Below, piece after piece: positions 10,792 to 25,700 of a stretch of 64,000 bases of DNA. A program made the translations under genes and the position numbers. The notes beneath the pieces were generated by a model. The model did no database searches. It had not been told where the DNA came from and was given only the letters and a program-made list of their open reading frames with translations. Numbering within the stretch: the first letter of the stretch is position 1; each line of letters starts with the position of its first letter. The DNA is from Dendrobium chrysotoxum (taxonomy: Eukaryota; Streptophyta; Magnoliopsida; Asparagales; Orchidaceae): assembly GCA_019925795.1 (NCBI GenBank), contig CM034311.1, positions 38,481,472 to 38,545,471 of the forward strand, in the 5' to 3' direction.

Positions 10792-13700
10792 TCAGCTCTT
10801 CAATTTGGGAGTAATTGTACTAAGACCTCCCATGAAAGGCCTCAGCTTCTCAGGAATAATAACAGAGCCATCTTCTTGCTGAAAATTCTCTAACAAGCAT
10901 ATAATCATGCGGGGAACAGCACAAGCAGTGGCATTCAGTGTGTGCACAAATTGAGTTGGAGATGAAGCCCCTCCCTTCCCCTTCTTTGGAGCAGCCACTG
11001 ATGGATCAGATGGAGCTGGGCGGTACCGAATGCCCAATCGCCTGCTTTGATAGTCTGTACAATTTGATGCACTGGATATCTGTTTCAGATTTGAGAAGGG
11101 TTGAAAATTATTTAGTTACAGGAAGACGAGAACCAAAAGAACAGTATGAAATCTGTTGAGTATGGGCATAATTCACAAGTGTTAAGATCTGTTAGGGATA
11201 GCTACAACTTTTTATAAAAATGGTTGTACAAATGTTTTGGGTGAGACATCATCCTGGCATACCTCTCCATATCTTTCCAGGCCAGGCATCCATGCCTCCA
11301 CATCAAACTTGCGATAGGCTGGTGCACCCAAGTCACTTGTTGCCATATCCAGTGTCCTTTAAAGAAGCAGTGTTAGAATAAAATGATTCAGCAGAGTTCA
11401 ATAAGCAGGATCTCAGTGGGGTTTTTTTCTACTTGAAATGAAGACCAAGGGATGCAAAGAGATCTTCTTCGATCTTGACAAGTTCTTCGTGATATAAGTT
11501 ACTCTCATTTGGTCGACAAAATACGAACATTTCTACCTTGCTGAACTGGTGTACTCGATAGAGTCCCCTAACATGAACATAAAGAATCTCAGTGCTAAAT
11601 GAAAATTTAACTATTCAAATGTCGGCCAGTTATGAAACCATTGATGCAAATATCAAATAAATATGATGACTACTGATCATTATAAAGGACATGAACAAGA
11701 AAAGCTAGGGAAGATTGCACATGTTGAAAAAATTCGTAAAGAGGGTCTTTCAGTAGATGAAGGTAGAAGTTTGGTAGACATCAATTGATCCGGATTGAAG
11801 TGAAACCTATATGAGCTTTTGGAATATGTTTTTACAGCAAATACAAGTTGAATTACCTGGTTGCAGATCCTGCAGCTCCCGCTTCAGTTCTGAAACAATG
11901 AGAATAGGCCACATATTTCAGAGGCAATGAAGAATCCGGAATTATAGAGTCCATATGAATGCCCCCAACAGGAATTTCTGCAGTTCCAATGAGGCATTGG
12001 TTACTGTCTTCAATAGAATAAACCTGCTATGATAACCAGTAAGCACCTCCTTTGACAATAAATATAGCATTTACATAAGAATTCCTAGGAAATATTTATA
12101 TTCAGTTTTAGGGTCTTGAAGGAATAATAACATTATTTTTTAGTAAACACTGCCACCATTCTACAGGAGGAAAACACAGTTAAAACATAAAAGATAAAAA
12201 GCCCAAAATGATCCAAACAAGTATTCAATTTAATCCCAGAGCTTCGCACTATTCCAATTAAGCCCCTTAATTATTGGAAATTGATTCAATTTAGTTATAG
12301 GGCCTAAAACAACCATTAAAGTTAAGCCCAAAGTGTTAAATATAAGGATATTTAAGGTAGTGCAAGGATATGTGAGATTATATTGTTTATGTTACTCTAT
12401 TTTGTCATTTAAAAGTTATAATAAATATAAAAATCAAAATGAAAGTAAAACTACCAAATAATAAGGGTGAATAATTAGTAAAGAATATATTTTTTAAGCA
12501 AAATCTAAATGAAAGATCTGTTAGTCACAAAATATGCAATTAATTTGGTTTGCCAATTGAACCCAATAAAAACATGAATTGTATCTTGTTATAATGCAAT
12601 GAATTTTGTTTACCAAACTAAAAGCTAATGAATCAGGTTATAAAATAAAAAGAACACGAGTTTGTTAACTCATAAAAACCCTCATTGTCTCCTCATCGAT
12701 CTCGCAGAGTCGTTGTGGTCATGTCATCTCACAGCGTCGATCACAATAGCCTGTCGATCTTACAGTCTCATCGTCTCGCACAACTCTTGATCGTCTCCTC
12801 TTCGATGTCACAGCACATCGTCACGTGGCATCGCTCGCAGTCTTCGACAATGTTGCAGCACATCGTCACGTGGCATCGCTCGCAGTCTTCGACGATCTGA
12901 CAACACAGTCATCTCGTAGCGTCGCTCATAATAGCTCGTCGATCTCTCAATCCCATCGTCTCGCACAGCTCGCAATCGTCTCCTCTTCGATGCCGCTGCA
13001 CGTCGTCACGCGACACCGCTTGTGGTCTTCGACGATCACGCAACACAATCGTCTCGCAACGTCGCTCACAGTTGCCCGTCGATCTCGCATATCTCACGAC
13101 ATCTTCTCTTCAATGTTGCAGCATGCCGTCAAGCAACACCGCTCAAGGACTTCAACGATCTCACAACATAGTTATTCCTCGTTTCATATCCACATGATTG
13201 TAGCAGGAAGGAGAACTGGATAATTAAGGAAAATGTCTTTTTACTAAAATCCCCAAGAAAAATGAACCCTTGCCCTTTCTTTCATTAACATTCATGGAAA
13301 ATCAAACGTGGGGACTAACTTGGAGCATTTTATAATAGTCAGGGTACTACACTAAGTCTTTATGAAAGTATGAGATTAAATTGAGCATTTATTAATAGTC
13401 GGGAGACTATTTTGAGCATTTACTCAAAAAAAAACTCTATGCATAGAGCTCCAACTAATATGATTTGGATAACAAAGCAGTATAAAAGCTATGATTTGTG
13501 AGTCGTGTGATGAATAATGCCACAAAATGATGGTGAAATGTACATTTGCAATAGAGTTTGATTGACATCAACTTTAATGATGAAGTTCACACTTGAAGTT
13601 TATTGTCGAGCAAACTTTAATAATGAAGTTCGCACATGGAGCTTATTCTCATCGTTGTTTGAGAGCTAAAGTGAAACTAAGACAATTGTCATCAGTTCCT

Positions 13701-16700
13701 ACGGCTCTGTGAAGCTAAAGCTCAGCGAAATGAGACTTCATCCTAAGTGAGGGCATTTGAAGATGAGGTTTGCATGATTTTGTATAATTTGTTTGAGATT
13801 TGCATGAGTTTTGACACATAGGGATCCCTTTGCCCTCATCCAAATCCTTTGAACTTTGCATATTGTTGATCGTCGACTGGCCCTCCCTGCTAATAATATT
13901 CCTCACCTATAGTGTTGCGCCTTCTCCATCTTCGACTAAATTCAACTCCAATAAGACATTGTTTGTTGATAAATGTGAGAGTCTTTGACATCATCTTCTA
14001 TGATTTATTTTGTGACAAATGGGGATGACAAAGAAGGCCACGAGGATACGATATAGAATATCAAACTCTAATTTTATATATTAATTGTGTAAATATATTT
14101 TGGATCCCTTAAGTATGGGAGGCATTTCACAAGTCCAAGATTTTAAAAACCCTCCACTTTGATCCCTATTACCTTTTGAAATTTCATTATGATATCCTAG
14201 TTTGATTTTTTATCTTTAAAGACGTCTATTTTTTTGTTTTATTGCTTAAATTTATATGAAGCTAATTTCTTATGATCATAATATCATTATCCTTAAGATT
14301 TTTCTCCTATTATAAGGTCAAGTCATTTTACAATTAATATAGGCCACGCTCTCGCCAATGTAGGAGAAAACTAGGTAGGAGAATAGAAAAGGCCACACTA
14401 CTATTAAAAACTATTACTTTGGGTTTCAAAGAAATGCGGATTTCCCTCAACCGAAACCCAATCTAACATTTAATCTTCTATCAACCTTTTCCTTCTCCTC
14501 AATCTCCCCGTTCCAACATTCCCTAGGTCTCTCTTCCTCTCCACCTCTCTCGATATTAAAAAAATAACTCCCTTTTCCTCTCCTCACTCTAAACAATATT
14601 CTTCTCATAAACAACCTACATTCAACCTAAAGTGCCTTCAATTTCTAGATCAAAAAAAGAAAAGAAAGAAAATGGAAGGAATAGAATAGAAAGGAATGAC
14701 CTAAATAAAACGTAACCCAAACATTGAGAACAAAGTGGATTGTTATTAAAATCACGGACTTATGAAATGCATATCCCAAACCTGATGGACTCAAATAATA
14801 TTTATCCTTATTTTTTTATCTAAGAGGTATTAATACCACTAGAATTCAATGTTAAATATGAGCAAACAATTTAGGGTAAACAAAATGCACTATGGGGAAA
14901 TTTGATTGGATGTCAAAATATATTCATTTTAGAAAATGCAGAATAGCTAGAATCTATCGCTTTAAAAATTATTGGTTTGATGCAAATCAATGCATTAAAT
15001 GTTTTTACTTTTGTTAAGATACATTTCAAATGCATTGAAATGCGGACAAAGATGGACGCAAAGAATGAGCTCAAGTGGACAATGGGTAGCCACAAGCTGT
15101 TGCTGGCAATGATCGGTAGCAACATGAGGGAATCCCAAGCATGCCAATTGCATGAAACTTTACAATGAGAGCAATAGGCAAGTATACATAGAATATAGAA
15201 AAAATACATAAGGGAGCAGTGAAATGCATGTTACACAGTTTAAAGGTACTACATACACCTTATTAAAATTGGTAAGAGCGACCCTTTTTTACTTTTATTT
15301 TTATTTTTTTATTTTTTTGGTAAGAGCGACCCTTAAACTACAGAGTTATGCTGATGTTGACCTTATTAAGTTGTGTAGCCTAATTTTTACCCAACAAATA
15401 AAATGCATTGCTCAAATCTAGTTATGAGTAGTATTTGAAATTTTATTGTATTTTTCTCCACAATCAAACTATAGCGAAATATGCAACAGCTCCTAGTTAC
15501 GAGTAGTATTTGGGAATTTTATTGTATTTTCTCCACAATCAAACTATAGCGAAATATGCAACAGCTGCAACAAGACATAGTCATCAATTAGGTGAATATT
15601 TACAAAGTTCTTCTATATTTTTTATACACTGATCTTCATTTCTATTTTTTCACTCTAAATGTTTGCATAAGTATTGCATTTTCCCAACATACCTAGGTGG
15701 TGCTCCGGATACCCAAAAAAGTACAAGTGGATATATTAATAACTAAGATGGCTAAGAAGTTCTTAAACGAATCAGGAAAAAAGAAACATGAGAGTGTTCT
15801 TTTTCTAAACATAAAAAATATAAACATCTAGCCAAGAATATAGCATTTCATTCTAGAACATAACATATTCAATTTAGATATCATTTTAACTAAGGTTTAG
15901 TAGACAGAGTATTATGGTTTCATAAAATTAAATGATTAGAGAGCTACACCGAATAAAATTGAATATTAAACGATTACAGCTGACAAGTTGACCCTTTGCA
16001 AAGTCTCAATGGACCTCCATGGTTAGTAAGGTGGAGGTGTCGCATAGAGTTTATTCTTATAGGGCATCATCAAATAATCGATCTCCAAATGGGATATTGT
16101 TAATAATGTGACCTAATTTTCACAACAAGCACTAAATCAAATTCTTGCTATCATGATAAATAAGCATAAAACTCAAAGAAATTAATTTTATAATAAATAG
16201 AAATCAAAATGAATATGTTTTTGGATAAAAAAAGCCTACAGGTTTGTTTTCTACCTGGCTACTCATCTATTGGACTTCTTCGTTTCTATTCCTATTTTAC
16301 ATAAATAGATGTGATGAGGTGAAAAAGCTTGTCATTGCTCGAAGGGACGAGTAACAAAAATATATAGGAAGAGAGAAGCAGAGCATCAGGCTGAGAAAAA
16401 AAGAAATAGAGTAAGAGAAAAAGCAAAGGTTGTGAATATGAAAAAAGAAATAGTGGGCAGTGTAGAGAAAATATGAAAGAGAGAGGAAAATAAAGAGAAA
16501 AACTCTAGTTTACTTCCAGATTCAAGCACGATGCAAGCATACTGTTGACAACGCAAGGGTGATGCAAGAAAGCATGGTGATGCCCTAGGAAAACATAGTG
16601 ACGCTGGAGGCAAACGTTGTGTAACAGAAAAAATATCTTGTAATAAACATAAATACAAATCAAAGTTTTAGATAAAAGCTTCTCTGAATCTCTTATTTTT

Positions 16701-19700
16701 ACTATTTAATCTTTTGTTATTTTTCTCACAAATTTAAAGAAACATGAGGAAGGCAAAACTTTGATGTACTCATTATAAACTAAGGTGAAATTTTTTATTT
16801 GTACGTCAGTTGATTTAAGCAATTCAATCTCAACAAATCACATAAATTTTAGTGAAGCATGCATAGCTCGTATCCTTTTCAACCTTATTCTATGCCACTG
16901 ATCAAGATAGATTAGAACACTTAATTCAATAATGAAATGTCATGCTCTGCTTCAAACATGAAACAGCAACGAAATAGTTCGGAAAATTTCACATGGAGCA
17001 TGCAGCCAACTTCATTAAGGTTATAGAGCAGATAACTTACGTCTCTTTGATTAGCAGAGTTTACAATTAAAAACTAAATGTAAATGATAGGATAAAATAA
17101 ATATGACCAAGAAAATATCCTTCATTCACTTGAATTAATGTCAGCTTCATGTGACTTCAGTCCCTCGCATAGAAGAATGAGGTGCTCTCGGCAACAAACT
17201 AAGATGGTTTTGTAGTACCGCTAAACCAACACCTGTCGTTTCCTACTCCAACATCAAAGAATTATGATAACTAAGCATTTATATGAAGCTTTGCGTGTTA
17301 GCACTAATGATCATGGACATCAAGTTAGCAATTCAGGTCAAGCTGAATTATGAAAATCATCAATAATAAAAATTATTCTTCAATAAAAAAAGGGCCAGCT
17401 CATGATGCAGTATAACTGCTTAATATGCCCTGACAAAGCTCACTTCTTATGTATACTTTTGACCGACTATACATTACGTGAAAGAAGACCTATTGCTATA
17501 TAAACAAGAAAATCTCCAATTATTAAGCCATTGAACCATATGGTGTGAAATATTCAAAAAAAATCTCGTCAACAAACATTTATTGCATTTTCTTGACAAC
17601 GAATCAAGAAGTTCAAAGAGGCAGGAGAGCATGTGGACAGAGAAAAAGAAGGGAAGTTGGGCTGAGAGAGATAAATATTGAGAACCTGTGTATTGTCCCC
17701 ACGAGGTTGGAACCCACACTTCTCAACAACAGAAGATCTTACAATCTCCGGAGTAATTAGAGGCGTGAAACCCCTTCTCGAAACTTCAGATATCGCCCAG
17801 TTGATAAGAGCCATTTCTAATAAAACGGCCTCATTTTTTAGATAGTAAAACTTCGCTCCACTTACCTATAAAATTAAGAAAATACGTTAAATAAAAACAG
17901 CTCTACAAGTAGCAAGTTAAAAGTTAATCACGAGATCCATCAATCGGTTGTGAGGAAGAAATATACTAAAGCCAAATAAACTTTCACAAATCAAAAGGAT
18001 GAGAAAACAAGTGGCATGTTTATGTACTTAAAATATTTATGAGATTGTTCAATTTGAAATAATCTTGTTCAATGCATAAGCTTCTGTAAGGACCCAGAAC
18101 TTCTATGATTTAGATTTCCTTGAGTAGACTAGATGACTAGACATGACAGGTTGGATATGAATTGGCCTGGCTTGTCTAGGCCAAACAAGCAAATTGGGTC
18201 AGCTAGGTGCAGCGAGTCGACCGGACAGATTTGGCAGACTTAAGGATTTCCAAACAAGTAAGATTGGTTGAAAACGACCAGCCAGACTTGACTGTGATGG
18301 CCAGGTTGGATGAGTAAACAAAAAGTTAGTTCAAAGATTAGATTTGCTCTGGCCGGCCACAAATGGGCGCTCACATATAAATGACCAACTATATCCAACA
18401 AGATCATCATTATGATGTTAGTGATATCAGACACAATTTTGGTACGATAGACTGTGTTGCCAAAAGAAGATGAGAAAAGAAAACCATAAGACATTGACAA
18501 ATGTGAAACATGCACAACAACAACAACGGCAAGCATAACAACAACGGCAAGCCTTTATCCCACTATGTGGGTCGGCTACATGAATCCATTTTCTTCATTG
18601 TATCCTGTTAAGAGTCAAATTCTCATCTAAATTTAATAAAGAAATGTCATTTCTAATATTTTCTAACCAAGTCTTTTTAGGTCTACCTCTAGCTTAACAT
18701 AAATCAAATCTAATACATCTACTTTCCTAACCAGGTCATCGGAAGGCCGCTATTTTATATGACCAAACCATCTAAGGTGACTCTCTCTAATCTTATCTTC
18801 CATTGGAGCTACTCCAACCTTTTCACATATATGCTCATTTCGTATATTGTCTCTAAGAGTAAAAGCACTCATCCACCAGAGCATCCTCATCTCTGAAACA
18901 CTTAATTTAATATTATGCTTCTCTCTTAATGGCCAACATTCTGCACCATAAAGCATTGTAGGTCTCACTACAATCTTATAGAATTTTCTCTCAAGTTTGA
19001 GAGGGACTTTTCTATCACACAACAAGCCCAATGCATTCCTCCACTTCGACCATCTAACTTGAATTATACTAATAACATCCCCATCTATTTCACCATCACT
19101 CTGAACAATAGGCCCAAGATATCTAAAACGTGTACTCTTATTAAGGACTTGGATCGCCCAAAGTCACAATCCCCCCACTAGATCTATTATTACTAAAATT
19201 ACAATCCATATATTCAGTTTTATACCTACAAAAACAAAAGCCTTTAGACTCTAAGGTTGACCTCCATAATTCAAGTTTACTGTCAACTCCCTCTCTAGGC
19301 TTATCAACAAGAAGAATATCATCAGCAAAAAGCATACACCAGGGTACAACCTCTTGCAAATGTCTAGTGAGAACATTCATGACTACAGCAAAAAGATATG
19401 GGCTTAAGGCTAATCCTTGATGTAATCCAACTGAAATAGGAAAATACTTGGTCAAACCACCTTGTGCTTGAACACAAGTAATAACTCCTGCATACATATC
19501 CTTAATGACTTGACTATAAGCATTATAAACCTCTTTCTTAGGTAGAACTCTCCATAGCACTTATCTCGGAACTTTATCATATGCTTTCTCTAAATCAATA
19601 AAAATCATATATAGATCTTCCTTATTCTCTCTATACTTCTCCATCAAACCTCTCAATAAATGTATAGCTTCCATAGTAGACCTACCTAGCATGAATCCAA

Positions 19701-22700
19701 ATTGATTTTGAGAAACATTAGTGTCACTCCGCAACTTATACTCCATAACTCTCTCCCATAGTTTTAAAGTATGACACATTAATTTAATTCCTCTATAGTT
19801 CGTACAATATTGTGCATCACCTTTATTCTTAAAAATAAGAATCAACACACTCATTCTCCACTCATCTGACATCTTTTTAGTCTTCAAAATAATATTAAAA
19901 AGTTTAATAAGCCAATAAATTCTTTCATCTCCTAAGCATTTCCATACCTGTATTGGAATATCATCAGGTCCAACATCTTTTCCACTCTTCATTTTCTTTA
20001 AAGCCTCTTTAACTTCAGTTTTACTAATACGTCAATAAAAACAAAATCTTTATTTTTATTTAGGGTGCTAAGGTCACTAAAGTCAATCGCATTCTCACAA
20101 TCTTCATTAAAAATTTAGCAAAATATCTCATCCATCTTTGTTGAATATCACCTTCTAATAAAAACATTTTTTGATCTTCATCCTTAATGCACTTTACTTG
20201 AATTAAATCCTTACTACTCTTAACTCTTTTTTTAACTAACTTATATATATATATATCTTTCGTCCTCCTTAGTATCTAATTTATTATATAAATCATTAAA
20301 AGCTAAAAAATTTGCATCACATATTGCTTTCTAAGACTCCTTATGAATCTCTTTATATCTTTCCCAATTATCAGAAATGATCTTGAACTAAAAGATCGGG
20401 TTACCTATGATCTATGTATTAGAATATCGAACTAGAACTATATATGCATTACAATATACAATACAAATAAATAAGAAAAAAAATAAAAGGAGGAATTTCA
20501 ATGCGAGATATCAAAACATATCTCTCAACGGCAATTGTGCTAACCACTCTATGGTTTGGGTCTTTAGCATGTCTATTGATTTTTACGGCTAAATCAATTT
20601 TTATAACAAATCTAAAATCTTCTTATTTTTTTATCTTTTATTGCACATTTTGATTCCACCACCAACTATTTTTACTATTAGTAGCTTTTCTCTTTAATAG
20701 TCCAAGCACATCTTTTTCAACATGCTTAATATCACTACCTACTTTTTACCATATAACATTAGCTTCCTTATGCACAGATAAAATCCTAAGATTTAGAATC
20801 TTACTCTCAAAAATATTTTGTTAATATTCTTTAAATGCCCCCATCTAATCTTATAACAATGATTTATTTTATTTTTTATTTTTTCCCCTTCATTTTAAAG
20901 TCCAAAACTAATAAGCGGCGTTGGGTACATAAACTCTCACTCGGAATAACTTTACAATCTTTGTAATCTAAACGATCTATTTTTTTATAAGAAAATAATC
21001 AATCTGAGTTTTACTATATCCATTATTACAAGTGATGAGATGCTTATCTCTTTTCTTAAATAAGATATTAGCAATTACAAAATCATAAGCTAAAAAAAAT
21101 TTAATATGGTCTTACCACCTTCATTAGTCGCTCCAAAGCTATAACCACCATGAATACTTTTAAAATCATCTACTTCTCTACCAACATGTCCATTTAAAAC
21201 TCCTCCAATAAAAATTCTTTCTTCAAGAGTTATCTTTTGTATTAATTCTTCTAGGTCATTCAAAAATTTTAATTCTGAACACATGCATAGCTTAATAAAA
21301 CACGCATAACGTGGAGACAAAATGTTTTGAGACAACCACGCTACTGTCTGCCTCAATCAATGTTTGTCTACCTATTTAAGTTAATGAGCTTTAATTTTCT
21401 TCATTATCTATTGTGTTTCTTCCTGGTATATTTTTATTGTTTGCCTAACTTCGTGAAACACTAAAGGCCCCTTCTTACCAAAGACCAGCTTTTTGGCTAT
21501 ACATTATGCTCATAACCAACAGGCAATTCATCCTGGATGGGCTCCACCAAAGCAAGCACATCCAGGCAGCATGTTTGGGAGCCGAGTGGATCCTAACTCC
21601 CTACCACAATCCCAAAGAAGGAAAACCAAGACGACCAGATTAGATGAGCCTGAGTCAATAGGGGACTGTGACAGCATCAGCCAATACCTAACAAGTTATT
21701 CATTTAGTGCTTATTACCTGGATACGTTAAGTGAAACTGTGCCATTCAAATCAGTAAGTCTCAATACTTATAAGGGCCGAATGAAAGCATGGATATTATT
21801 ACTGAGTTTACGTAAAGGAACTTGAAAACAACCATATCTCATATAGATTAAATATCCATCGAAAATTCTTACTCCAAGCACTACTAGAATACCTCAGCTG
21901 CAGAGTCAAAATCAAATAAATCAAGTTCTTTTCCTAGCTGTATGTGATCTTTAGCTGTAAATTTAAACTCTGGAGGGTTTCCAACCTAGAACAAAGAATG
22001 ACAGAAAAAAAATCATGAGCACTCTTGTTCAGCAAACCAAAATATTAGACAAAATATCATTAGAATGGAATACCATATGTCTCACAACAGATTTCTCCTC
22101 GCCCCCTGTTGGAACATCAGGATGAGTAATGTTTGGTATGCATTGTGCTTCTAGTTGAAGCTTATCAGTAAGCACTACTAGATCCTCTTCTAAAGCAGCG
22201 AGGGATTCTTTTAGATTCTTCCCTGGAAGAGACAACAGAGACCACATTTAAGTAAAATAGTTAACAAAAATTCAAAGCTTTACAAAATGTATACCTTCCT
22301 CTACAAGAGCCTGACGCACAGAAGGCTCCAGTCTTCCCTTCATCTTGTTAGCAACTATATTTCTTTCCCCTCGCATCCGTTCAACCTCCTGCCATCTGTG
22401 ACTAGGATTAGATAAGGACGTTTTTTTTCTTGCTATCAGAGTACAACAAAACTATTGCAGGAGTCCATTACAAATTAACCTTATGCATTCATTTTTCAAG
22501 CAACAACAAAAACTTTTGTTTTCTTCTCATGTTACCCACAAAGAATTCAACATAATTGGAATGGAGTAATTGTCAATGATGAGAGCAGTTCAATTTATGC
22601 CAGCAAAAACAATAAATAAATAAATAAATTTGTACTTACGTATGATTAAGCCCATATTTGGTCGGGTAAAATTAATCAAACCATTATTAGAACATGAATC

Positions 22701-25700
22701 GCCTTAAAGTCCTAATCTCATCTTCTGCGAACTCGACTTCCCCAATCCAGCCCTATATGACGGTTGCCAACCCTTATCTCATCATCATTGACCTCACCAT
22801 CGTCAATCCCACCCCGCACGACCTCGTGCCGTCCCTAACCCCCACCCTAGAATAATGCATTTCATTTTCACCCAACCAAACACGAAAAAAAAAAAAAAAG
22901 ATTTAATGGACTTATTTTACAACCAACCAAACATCCTTAAAAAACAAAATATAATGATTTGAATTTACAATAAATTTAAAATGCACATATATTTGAAATT
23001 GCAACCAATCCACCCTAAGATATTCATTTGAGACAGCATTTCTCTCTTCTTGCATTTTAGGCATGATTCATTTCTTTAACAAAGGCTTAGAGTCCTTCCA
23101 CAAATAACTTTGGATCCAATATCCTCTTTGGTGCAATGAAGTGTGAATCATGTAAAAGATCAAGATTCAAAACAAGGATCGCCCCAATAAACATAAAAAG
23201 TTTCTACATAGTAAGCAGGCAAATGAATATAGTAACTCTGGGCTACAACACATAGAGGATCATCTAACAAAGATAATCCAAAATATTTTCAAGCGCTTTT
23301 GGCAAGACGATTCACCTCCTCATTCCCCAAAGGGAGGTAATCTATTGTCTCTCATAAGCACCAATGTCGTCTACTATGAGTTGCAACTCCAACACCATCA
23401 CATGATAATGAGCATTATTTTCCATATCAAAATACAACTGAGACTCCTCTTGTCACCCTACAAAACTTGAAGCTCAACCAACAAATGCTTTTTTAATCTA
23501 AACTCCAGAGACTTATCCACCACCGAAATTCAAGATGTCAGTGTTGGACTCATATAAAAGGAAGTTAGATCCCACCAATCACATCGTTCATAAGTCAACA
23601 ATTTATCTTCTCACAATCAGCAACATGATGAAATGTGGTATGCTCTTTACTACATGCAAGGAGGCACATCTATTGTGGTTCTCCTACCTTCTTCTAGAAA
23701 GCCTCACTTCCTTTGTTGACTTAAATTCATTGTTTATCACTCAATTCTCTAGTGCCTAAAAGCTGATGAAGAACTCCTTAGCTCCCTTGAATATGAGACA
23801 AAAGTCGAGGGAGTCACTAAACCATGTCACTCGGTTACAGTGTGAGATATTAGATGTACAAGCCCTAAAACCCGTCATCACTCATACATCGCTTACTAAT
23901 GGCCTTTGCAAAGGTCCTCTTAGCTTGCGACGGCCAAAATCCTTGATTGAATTGCTGGAGTTGGTCAATCGCTACATCAATGAGTATAATTGTGTGACTT
24001 CAGCTTTAAGCCTTCTATATTGGGCTGTCAAAAGATTATCATTAGCATCCTTGAGTTCAGCGGAATAAATCACATCATTATCCGATAAGTTGATCAAGAA
24101 ACCACAATAACTTTGTAGAGGGTATCGGCCCGAGAAGCAAGATAAGGGAATGACATCGTATGACCTCGAACAAGGGACAAGTCACCTCATTTCTAGAGGA
24201 CGTTAAGAATTTTGTATGCTTTCCATTGAGGCGAACTATATTATATACTTGTGAACCATCAACATATTTCGTCTTCTATAAAGATCACAGCCACGTATGG
24301 AGTATCCTCATCACCTTTGTAGTCACATTAAAGAATTGGTAAGCACTGACAAGTTCATAGAATTGATTCTCGTTGACTCAGAACATCTAAAACAGGCACC
24401 TATTTAAGAAAAGAACACAAATCCTAATACACACAAATGATTCATATTACAAGGATAATCTTAATGATGCTTGATGAAGCAGGGGTTAAGGTGTCAAGGT
24501 AAGAAACCTCAAGTTCATCATCTTTCAAGGAGCTCATCACCATCACTAATGCAAACCAGTCACAAATCAGGAATCCTTACGATGCTATCGTTACTGCCCT
24601 TATCACCAACTATCAAATTGACATTATTTCAATCGACAGAGAGAATTCTGAAAATATTATATTTAAATGTGTTTTCAAGATTCCTTCATGTTGCACCAAT
24701 TGTTGAGCCATTTACATTTTCTCATGAGCGTATTAAGAGCGAAGCTAGATTATATTACCAACAACTTTGGGCGAGGGAGGCATGTGGGCTGCAATGGTCA
24801 ACTTCATCATAGTAGATGCCCCTACCACCTATAATGCACCTTTGGCCAACCTCACTTGAACACTTATAAGATAATTGTCTCGACTTACCATATTGTAGTG
24901 AAGTTTCAAGCAAGAGGTCAAACACTCACTAACCAAAGAAACTTGCTGCAATTATTGAAATTCTACCTACAAGCAGTCAAATTAGTCTAACACTCCAACA
25001 AAAAGTTTTGCAACTCCAAGCCACAAGCAACAGTTGGCCTTAAGTGAGGAACCAAGTTACACTTTGTGAATTTGCACTTTGGTTTAGAGCACCGATTACT
25101 ACTCATTAATTGTCGTAGATCAAACAAAGACATTTTCTCTTGGTTCATAACTGAAATGCAGGAGTAAAAATCAATGTCACATGTCAATGTTTGAACATAG
25201 ACAAGTCAGCCAAGCCAATCAAATAGAGAATTTGACAAATCACACAAATTTGATAGAGAACCAATTTGATGCAAGGTTCTGAAATTCTAGAAGGTCAGCT
25301 TCAATAGCGAAATCCAATACCCAAACTAAATCTTAAATGTCATCAAGGTCCAAAAGGCTAATAAGAAGTGCATAATATGCGCAAGACATGATGAATCTAA
25401 AACAACATTATCCCAAGGATAGCCACCCACTTTTGCAAATCGGTGCTCTAATCGACTCTGCAATCAACTTTCCAGTAATGACTTTTGTTGACGCTTTCAC
25501 AAGTTATCAATAAATTAAAATATACCATATCAATCGAGAAAAGAATATGGGTTGTACTACTACAATAATACCATTCAAACTAAAGAAAGTTGAAGTTACT
25601 TATAAGCGAATGATGGGCAATTTCTTCGAAAATAAAAAAAGGTAAAAAAATTGAAGTCTATGTTGATAACTTGCTCATGAAAAGCCAAACTCAAGAACAC

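Noticed and set aside
12685..13223. Ser/His-rich ORFs at 12685-13223 on both strands
   Set aside because: They are translations of the 140-bp tandem repeat and its 45-bp duplication.
18084..18510. TGTAAGGACCC at about 18085, possible LTR start
   Set aside because: No matching end with a target duplication was found, so no element is claimed.
21493..21825. 110-codon plus-strand ORF in a SerRS intron
   Set aside because: No recognisable motif, no splice context and antisense within an intron; treated as chance.
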